A DNA stretch of 8,959 bases, taken from contig CAMFSS010000070.1 in the NCBI GenBank assembly GCA_945983195.1, forward strand, positions 1 through 8,959. The letters run 5' to 3'. The translations under genes were made by a program, and so were the position numbers. The stretch comes from an uncultured Prevotellaceae bacterium. GTDB taxonomy: Bacteria; Bacteroidota; Bacteroidia; Bacteroidales; Muribaculaceae. Below the pieces are notes generated by a model, which worked only from the letters and a program-made list of their open reading frames with translations, had not been told where the DNA came from and searched no databases. Below are positions 6,976 through 8,959 of the stretch, piece after piece (within the stretch, counting starts at the first letter, position 1; each line of letters opens with the position of its first letter).

Positions 6976-6983
6976 TATATTTG
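6976..6983 (+). promoter_or_regulatory. Promoter -7 element of the glycerophosphodiester phosphodiesterase gene
   Basis: TATATTTG is an exact match to TAnnTTTG. Transcription would start near 6990, leaving a leader of only about 8-15 bases before ATG 6998 or 7004. This rules against using the more upstream in-frame ATG at 6971, which lies before the -7 element. No good -33 TTTG is seen at the expected distance. Confidence 0.55.
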
Positions 6984-7003
6984 CGGATATAAATGTGATG
7001 GTT

Positions 7004-7963
7004 ATGAAGAAGACGGTGTTTTTTATTGCGGTGTGTTGCTTGGCATTGATGCAAGTGGCTGTGGCACAGACTACGACGTGGACGATGTCGACGATACAAG
7101 TTGGCGGTTCTGCGCCCGGATCAGGACGTGCCGAGGTGTTGAGGCAGCGTATACTTTTAGGCGATACGTCGCAGGTGATGGTGGTAGCTCATCGCGGCGA
7201 CTGGCGCTATGCCCCCGAAAATTCGCTTGAAGCCATACGCCACTCGATAGAGGTGGGTGTTGACGTGGTGGAAATCGACCTGCAACTCACCAAGGACAGC
7301 GTGCTGATTGTGATGCACGATGCGAAACTCGACCGCACTACCACCGGCAAGGGGCGCGTGTGCGACTGGACTCTCGACTCGATTCGCACTCTGCGGCTGA
7401 AAAGCGGCTGTGGAATACGCACCAAGTGCCGTGTGCCTACCCTTGAAGAGGCTCTCATTGAGGCAAAGGGCAAGGTGCTTGTGAATCTCGACAAAGCCGA
7501 CCGCTATTTCGACTTGCTTGTTCCGATTCTTGAAAAGACAGGAACGGTGCGGCAAATCATTATGAAAGGAAAGCTGCCGGCAAGTGATGTGAAAAGCCGA
7601 TATGGCAAATATCTGCATAAAGTAATGTATATGCCAATAGTGAATCTCGACAAGCCTGATGCAACGACGCTGATTGCCGGCTACCGCAGCGAATTGCAGC
7701 CTCCTGCTTACGAAATGTGCTATCCGAGTGACAACATGGTGGATTTGCCCAAACGGTTGAAGCATGAACTTCGGGGTGAGGCTCTGCTCTGGTACAACAC
7801 TTTGTGGGATACGCTGTGTGGCGGTCATGACGACGACCTTGCACTCACCGACTGCGATGCCTCTTATGGATTCCTGATTGATACTCTTGGAGCACGAATC
7901 ATTCAGACCGACCGTGCCGAGCATCTGCTGCGCTATTTGCGGCAGCGGAATCTGCATGACTGA
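7004..7963 (+). CDS. Secreted glycerophosphodiester phosphodiesterase family protein
   Basis: This 319-residue protein is a GDPD-family TIM-barrel enzyme. Family members hydrolyse glycerophosphodiesters to glycerol-3-phosphate and an alcohol. Residues 1-21 (MKKTVFFIAVCCLALMQVAVA) are a classic signal peptide, probably cut before Q22, so it acts in the periplasm or outside. Catalytic and metal-binding residues are present: H63-R64 in AHRGDW, E72-N73 in APENS, E90 and D92 in VEIDLQ, and H105-D106 in MHDAKLDRTT. The C-terminal barrel strand (GARIIQTDRAEHLL) resembles the usual 'GVDGIxTDxP' ending. Start is ATG 7004 since MKKT begins the signal; ATG 6998 adds two residues. It is a single-gene unit with its own -7 element and a strong terminator after the stop. 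Substrate is unknown; phospholipid or teichoic-acid-like head groups from diet or host are possible. Confidence 0.92.
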   Translation: MKKTVFFIAVCCLALMQVAVAQTTTWTMSTIQVGGSAPGSGRAEVLRQRILLGDTSQVMVVAHRGDWRYAPENSLEAIRHSIEVGVDVVEIDLQLTKDSVLIVMHDAKLDRTTTGKGRVCDWTLDSIRTLRLKSGCGIRTKCRVPTLEEALIEAKGKVLVNLDKADRYFDLLVPILEKTGTVRQIIMKGKLPASDVKSRYGKYLHKVMYMPIVNLDKPDATTLIAGYRSELQPPAYEMCYPSDNMVDLPKRLKHELRGEALLWYNTLWDTLCGGHDDDLALTDCDASYGFLIDTLGARIIQTDRAEHLLRYLRQRNLHD

Positions 7964-7974
7964 TGGAACAAGGA

Positions 7975-8011
7975 AAAAGCGCGGAACACATTGAGTGGAT
8001 TCCGCGCTTTT
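7975..8011. terminator. Bidirectional intrinsic terminator between converging genes
   Basis: AAAAGCGCGGAA (7975-7986) and TTCCGCGCTTTT (8000-8011) form a perfect 12-bp GC-rich stem around a 13-base loop. The ends supply a T run in both directions, so it can stop the phosphodiesterase transcript (plus) and the ferredoxin transcript (minus). It starts 11 bases after the phosphodiesterase stop. Confidence 0.9.
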
Positions 8012-8042
8012 CTTGTCGCTTTGCTCGACTGCATTGGGGGGA

Positions 8043-8210
8043 TTAGCCCTCAGTGATTGCTCCGCTGGGGCAAACCTCAGCGCAAGAGCCGCAGCTGATG
8101 CAAACATCGGGGTCGATTGAATACTTGTCGCCCTCAGAGATTGCACCTGTCGGGCATGCGCTTTGGCATGTTCCACATGCTACGCAGTCTTCACCTATTA
8201 CGTATGCCAT
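8043..8210 (-). CDS. Small 2[4Fe-4S] ferredoxin (55 residues)
   Basis: Translation from ATG 8208-8210 to TAA 8043-8045 gives a 55-residue protein starting MAYVIGEDCVACGTC. It has two complete cluster motifs CxxCxxCxxxCP, with cysteines at 9, 12, 15, 19 and at 37, 40, 43, 47. Each motif is followed by a G-A-I turn (TGAIS and SGAIT), reflecting the internal duplication of clostridial-type ferredoxins. Such proteins carry low-potential electrons in anaerobes, for example from pyruvate:ferredoxin oxidoreductase or to hydrogenase, in the cytoplasm. The length is normal and no cysteine is missing. It has its own -7 element 39 bases upstream and ends at the shared terminator, so it is a single-gene unit. 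The physiological partner cannot be told from the neighbourhood. Confidence 0.95.
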   Translation of the reverse strand: MAYVIGEDCVACGTCQSACPTGAISEGDKYSIDPDVCISCGSCAEVCPSGAITEG

Positions 8211-8248
8211 AGTAGTATAAAAAATTATTTAGTTAAACTTATTCCGTG

Positions 8249-8256
8249 CAAATGTA
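8249..8256 (-). promoter_or_regulatory. Promoter -7 element of the ferredoxin gene
   Basis: On the minus strand this reads TACATTTG, an exact TAnnTTTG match, followed by GCA as is common in this phylum. Transcription would start near 8242, about 30 bases before the ferredoxin start. A possible upstream TTG lies about 15 bases before it, closer than the usual spacing. Confidence 0.6.
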
Positions 8257-8302
8257 GTGTTTTTTCCCGAACAATTATGCCTATTGCTCCAAAAAAATTA
8301 TA

Positions 8303-8310
8303 TATTTTTG
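8303..8310 (+). promoter_or_regulatory. Promoter -7 element of the glycosyltransferase gene
   Basis: TATTTTTG matches TAnnTTTG exactly and sits 22 bases before the glycosyltransferase ATG, giving a short leader of about 15 bases. A TTG at 8284-8286 is a possible weak -33 element with a 16-base spacer. It is divergent from the ferredoxin promoter about 50 bases away. Confidence 0.55.
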
Positions 8311-8332
8311 CAATAAAATTATAGTTACAGCA

Positions 8333-8929
8333 ATGGAAGCACCACTTTTCAGCATAATTACCATCACATTCAACGCAGCCGATGTGCTCCGCTACACGCT
8401 GCAAAGCGTTGTGCAGCAGTCGTGCACCGATTTTGAGCATCTGATTATCGACGGAGCATCACGCGACGACACCGTGGCGATTGCCCGTGAAGAGGGTGTG
8501 GAGGGAATCAAGATTTATTCTGAGCCCGACAAGGGGCTTTACGATGCGATGAACAAGGGCATAGCCCGCGCCACGGGCCGCTATCTCATCTTTCTGAATG
8601 CCGGCGATGCGTTTGCCACCCCACATTCGCTGAAGCGGCTTGCCGATGCTGCCATTGCCAATCCCGACATCATCTACGGACAGACGCAGCTTGTCGACGC
8701 CACGCGCACGGTGGTGGGAATGCGTCACCTCACCGCACCAAAGGAGCTGACTGCCGACAGTTTCAAGCACGGTATGCTGGTGTGCCACCAGGCATTTGTG
8801 GCTCGCCGCGCCATAGTTCCAACCTACGACCTCACTTACCGCTTCTCAGCCGATTACGAGTGGTGCATACGCTGCCTGCAACGCTCGCAGCGCAATGCCT
8901 GCGTTGGCGCTGAGCCGCTTATCGGCTAG
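8333..8929 (+). CDS. Family 2 glycosyltransferase, apparently cut short by a TAG stop
   Basis: This GT-A-fold glycosyltransferase (GT2, PF00535) of 198 residues would transfer a sugar from a nucleotide donor, probably for surface polysaccharide. Visible motifs are FSIITITFNA (6-15), the donor-binding IIDGASRDDT (38-47), SEPDKGLYDAMNKGI (63-77), FLNAGD (87-92, the DxD-equivalent metal site), and YRFSADYEWCIR (169-180), which holds the likely catalytic acidic residues. From memory, Bacteroidota relatives are about 240-260 residues, so some 50 C-terminal residues are missing. The frame stops at TAG 8927-8929. The ten in-frame codons after it (LTAVLTARQH) still line up with the usual continuation 'DYLxEGLTTRNH', placing the TAG at the conserved tyrosine. 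The catalytic core is intact, so the short form could be folded but is probably impaired. Only 30 bases follow before the window ends. Confidence 0.85.
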   Translation: MEAPLFSIITITFNAADVLRYTLQSVVQQSCTDFEHLIIDGASRDDTVAIAREEGVEGIKIYSEPDKGLYDAMNKGIARATGRYLIFLNAGDAFATPHSLKRLADAAIANPDIIYGQTQLVDATRTVVGMRHLTAPKELTADSFKHGMLVCHQAFVARRAIVPTYDLTYRFSADYEWCIRCLQRSQRNACVGAEPLIG

Positions 8930-8959
8930 CTCACGGCAGTGCTGACAGCGAGGCAGCAC

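Larger units (their letters stand above)
6475..7003. other. Intergenic region between panC and the phosphodiesterase gene
   Basis: This is a gap of about 530 bases between divergent genes. It is A/T-rich in parts and I see no convincing coding sequence on either strand. It holds the panC leader and promoter (about 6475-6601), a pair of overlapping inverted repeats (6735-6804), and the -7 element of the downstream gene (6976-6983). Nothing recognisable is seen in about 6602-6734 or 6810-6970. Confidence 0.7.

Noticed and set aside
7157..8176. Long open frame (339 codons) on the minus strand across the phosphodiesterase and ferredoxin genes
   Set aside because: It lies antisense to a gene with intact catalytic motifs, crosses the terminator and overlaps the ferredoxin in another frame. 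Its translation shows no domain-like pattern.
8043..8210. CRISPR-like or tandem repeat in the ferredoxin region
   Set aside because: The partial similarity of the two halves is the normal internal duplication of a 2[4Fe-4S] ferredoxin.

Overview
The window looks like chromosomal core DNA from a Bacteroidota member, most likely order Bacteroidales. The evidence is a DUF4270 lipoprotein, a short glycogen-synthase-like (GT5) protein of the type found in this phylum, and several Bacteroidota-type promoter -7 elements (TAnnTTTG). Base composition is balanced and TCGA/GTCGA words are frequent, which would suit a Muribaculaceae-like gut lineage, but that family-level call is a guess.

Minus-strand block (about 1-6600). 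Reading right to left, a promoter at 6570-6601 drives panC and panD (pantothenate synthesis). A short weak hairpin with a T run follows, then ffh (signal recognition particle GTPase), folD (one-carbon folate enzyme) and a secreted CapA-family protein. The last three genes are separated by only 19-20 bases and are probably co-transcribed. A clear -7 element at 1540-1547 starts a second unit: the short GT5-type protein, then a DUF4270 lipoprotein that runs off the left edge. FolD interconverts the methylene-tetrahydrofolate used by PanB, so folate and pantothenate genes fit together here, although panB is not in the window.

Intergenic gap (6475-7003). About 530 bases hold no convincing gene. 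They contain the panC promoter and leader, a perfect 17-bp inverted repeat overlapped by a second hairpin, and the promoter of the next gene.

Right-hand part (about 6976-8959). A secreted glycerophosphodiester phosphodiesterase on the plus strand converges with a 55-residue 2[4Fe-4S] ferredoxin on the minus strand. A strong bidirectional terminator lies between them. Divergent from the ferredoxin is a family 2 glycosyltransferase whose frame stops at a TAG. The in-frame sequence after the TAG still resembles the family, suggesting a nonsense mutation or read-through.

I found no CRISPR array, tRNA, rRNA, insertion sequence or phage gene. Most of the window is ordinary core genome. The points worth a second look are the degenerate GT5 protein paired with a lipoprotein, the overlapping hairpins, and the interrupted glycosyltransferase. 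I do not see strong evidence for a new defence or mobile system.
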